Of a stretch of 6,337 bases of DNA, positions 6,023-6,337 are shown in pieces. A program made the translations under genes and the position numbers. The stretch spans positions 1-6,337 of the forward strand of contig JAFEEK010000453.1 in the NCBI GenBank assembly GCA_018241165.1. Reading direction: 5' to 3'. How positions within the stretch are numbered: the stretch's first letter is position 1; each line of letters starts with the position of its first letter. Source of the stretch: Pseudomonadota bacterium (GTDB lineage: Bacteria > Pseudomonadota > Gammaproteobacteria > Xanthomonadales > Rhodanobacteraceae). The notes below the pieces were generated by a model, which saw only the letters and a program-made list of their open reading frames with translations, did not search any database and was not told the origin of the DNA.

Positions 6023-6049
6023 GGATTGCGATGGCGAGATCGCAAATCC
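6023..6049. repeat. Second stem-loop in the 5982-6153 spacer
   Basis: GGATTGCGAT (6023-6032) pairs with ATCGC-a-AATCC (6039-6049), giving ten base pairs with one bulged A and a six-base loop, GGCGAG. It is not followed by T residues on either strand, so it may support 3'-end formation of the beta-helix gene together with the preceding repeat rather than act alone. The rest of the 172-bp spacer, apart from the promoter near 6084-6112, shows nothing recognisable. Confidence 0.35.
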
Positions 6050-6083
6050 TCACGATCCGATGTGCGATCTGCATCACGCGCAC

Positions 6084-6112
6084 TTGGCAACTCGACGCGA
6101 CAGCGGCATGAT
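6084..6112 (+). promoter_or_regulatory. Sigma-70-like promoter for the last gene
   Basis: TTGGCA (6084-6089, five of six to consensus) and CATGAT (6107-6112, four of six) are separated by exactly 17 bp. Transcription would start near 6119, about 35 nt before ATG 6154. This suggests the last gene is transcribed independently of the beta-helix gene. Confidence 0.45.
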
Positions 6113-6153
6113 CGACCAGGTTGCGCTCGCCGCACCTGATGAATTGACGCCCG

Positions 6154-6337
6154 ATGCCCGACAAACAATCTGAAGCTGCGAGGTCAGTGCCCGATCGCGG
6201 CGCCATGTCCACGATCGACCTGGCGACGATTCCCGAAGAAGAACTGCTCGGTCTTCGCCTGTCGGAGTTGCCACTCAAGATCGAAGGCACGTGGCTGGAA
6301 GCGTGCATCGCGCAGCTTTACGAGGAACTGCAAGCGC
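6154..6337 (+). CDS. N-terminal fragment, putative zinc-binding metallopeptidase (COG4307-like)
   Basis: The frame is open from ATG 6154 to the window end, giving 61 residues. An in-frame TGA at 6145-6147 bounds the start. Residues 34-59, LRLSELPLKIEG then TWLEACIAQLYEEL, resemble the opening of proteins annotated as putative zinc-binding metallopeptidases (COG4307), which have '(D/E)LPLRIEGTWLE..I..LY.EL' here. The zinc-binding residues would lie downstream, outside the window, so catalysis cannot be judged. The first 17 residues (MPDKQSEAARSVPDRGA) are poorly like the family, and ATG 6205 (residue 18) is another possible start; neither has a strong ribosome site. No signal peptide is seen. 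The family call rests on one short motif recognised from memory. Confidence 0.55.
   Translation, partial: MPDKQSEAARSVPDRGAMSTIDLATIPEEELLGLRLSELPLKIEGTWLEACIAQLYEELQA

Noticed and set aside
5418..6308. 296-codon open frame on the - strand
   Set aside because: It is antisense to the beta-helix gene and runs through the 3' hairpins and promoter region. No recognisable domain or ribosome site supports it.

Overview
This GC-rich, gene-dense window carries seven protein-coding genes, two of them cut by the window edges. I see no RNA genes, insertion sequences or CRISPR array. It looks like chromosome of a gammaproteobacterium, most likely of the Xanthomonadales/Rhodanobacteraceae type (Dokdonella, Rudaea and relatives). 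That placement is an inference. It rests on the strong G/C preference at third codon positions, a secreted protein ending in IFSDGFD (a tail I associate with secreted proteins of that group), and a bacterial TrmY-like methyltransferase.

Left part (1-1943, + strand): the 3' end of a TrmY-family SPOUT pseudouridine methyltransferase is followed 8 bp later by a CLC-family anion transporter, so the two are probably cotranscribed. The CLC protein keeps the gating-glutamate motif (GKEGP) and the C-terminal tyrosine. It lacks the usual GSGIP loop and the inner proton glutamate.

Middle (1946-3491): a cytoplasmic FrnE-like DsbA-family thiol oxidoreductase (CPWC) lies on the - strand and converges on the CLC gene with only 2 bp between stop codons. 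Across a 166-bp divergent spacer, a + strand gene encodes an exported histidine phosphatase whose C-terminal half closely resembles mitochondrial PGAM5.

Right part (3492-6337, + strand): a LuxR-type regulator is preceded by an FNR/ANR/FixK-class operator, TTGA-N6-TCAA. It sits 22 bp upstream of a -10-like hexamer, the spacing of a class II FNR promoter. Next comes an exported parallel beta-helix protein ('choice-of-anchor Q' type) with the IFSDGFD tail. A 10-bp inverted repeat spans its last codons and stop. The window ends in the start of a gene resembling COG4307-type putative zinc-binding metallopeptidases, with a good sigma-70-like promoter in front of it.

The most interesting points are the predicted oxygen- or NO-responsive promoter of the LuxR regulator next to a tagged secreted beta-helix protein, the bacterial PGAM5 look-alike, and the unusual residue set of the CLC transporter. 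I found no sign of a defence island or other multigene accessory system.
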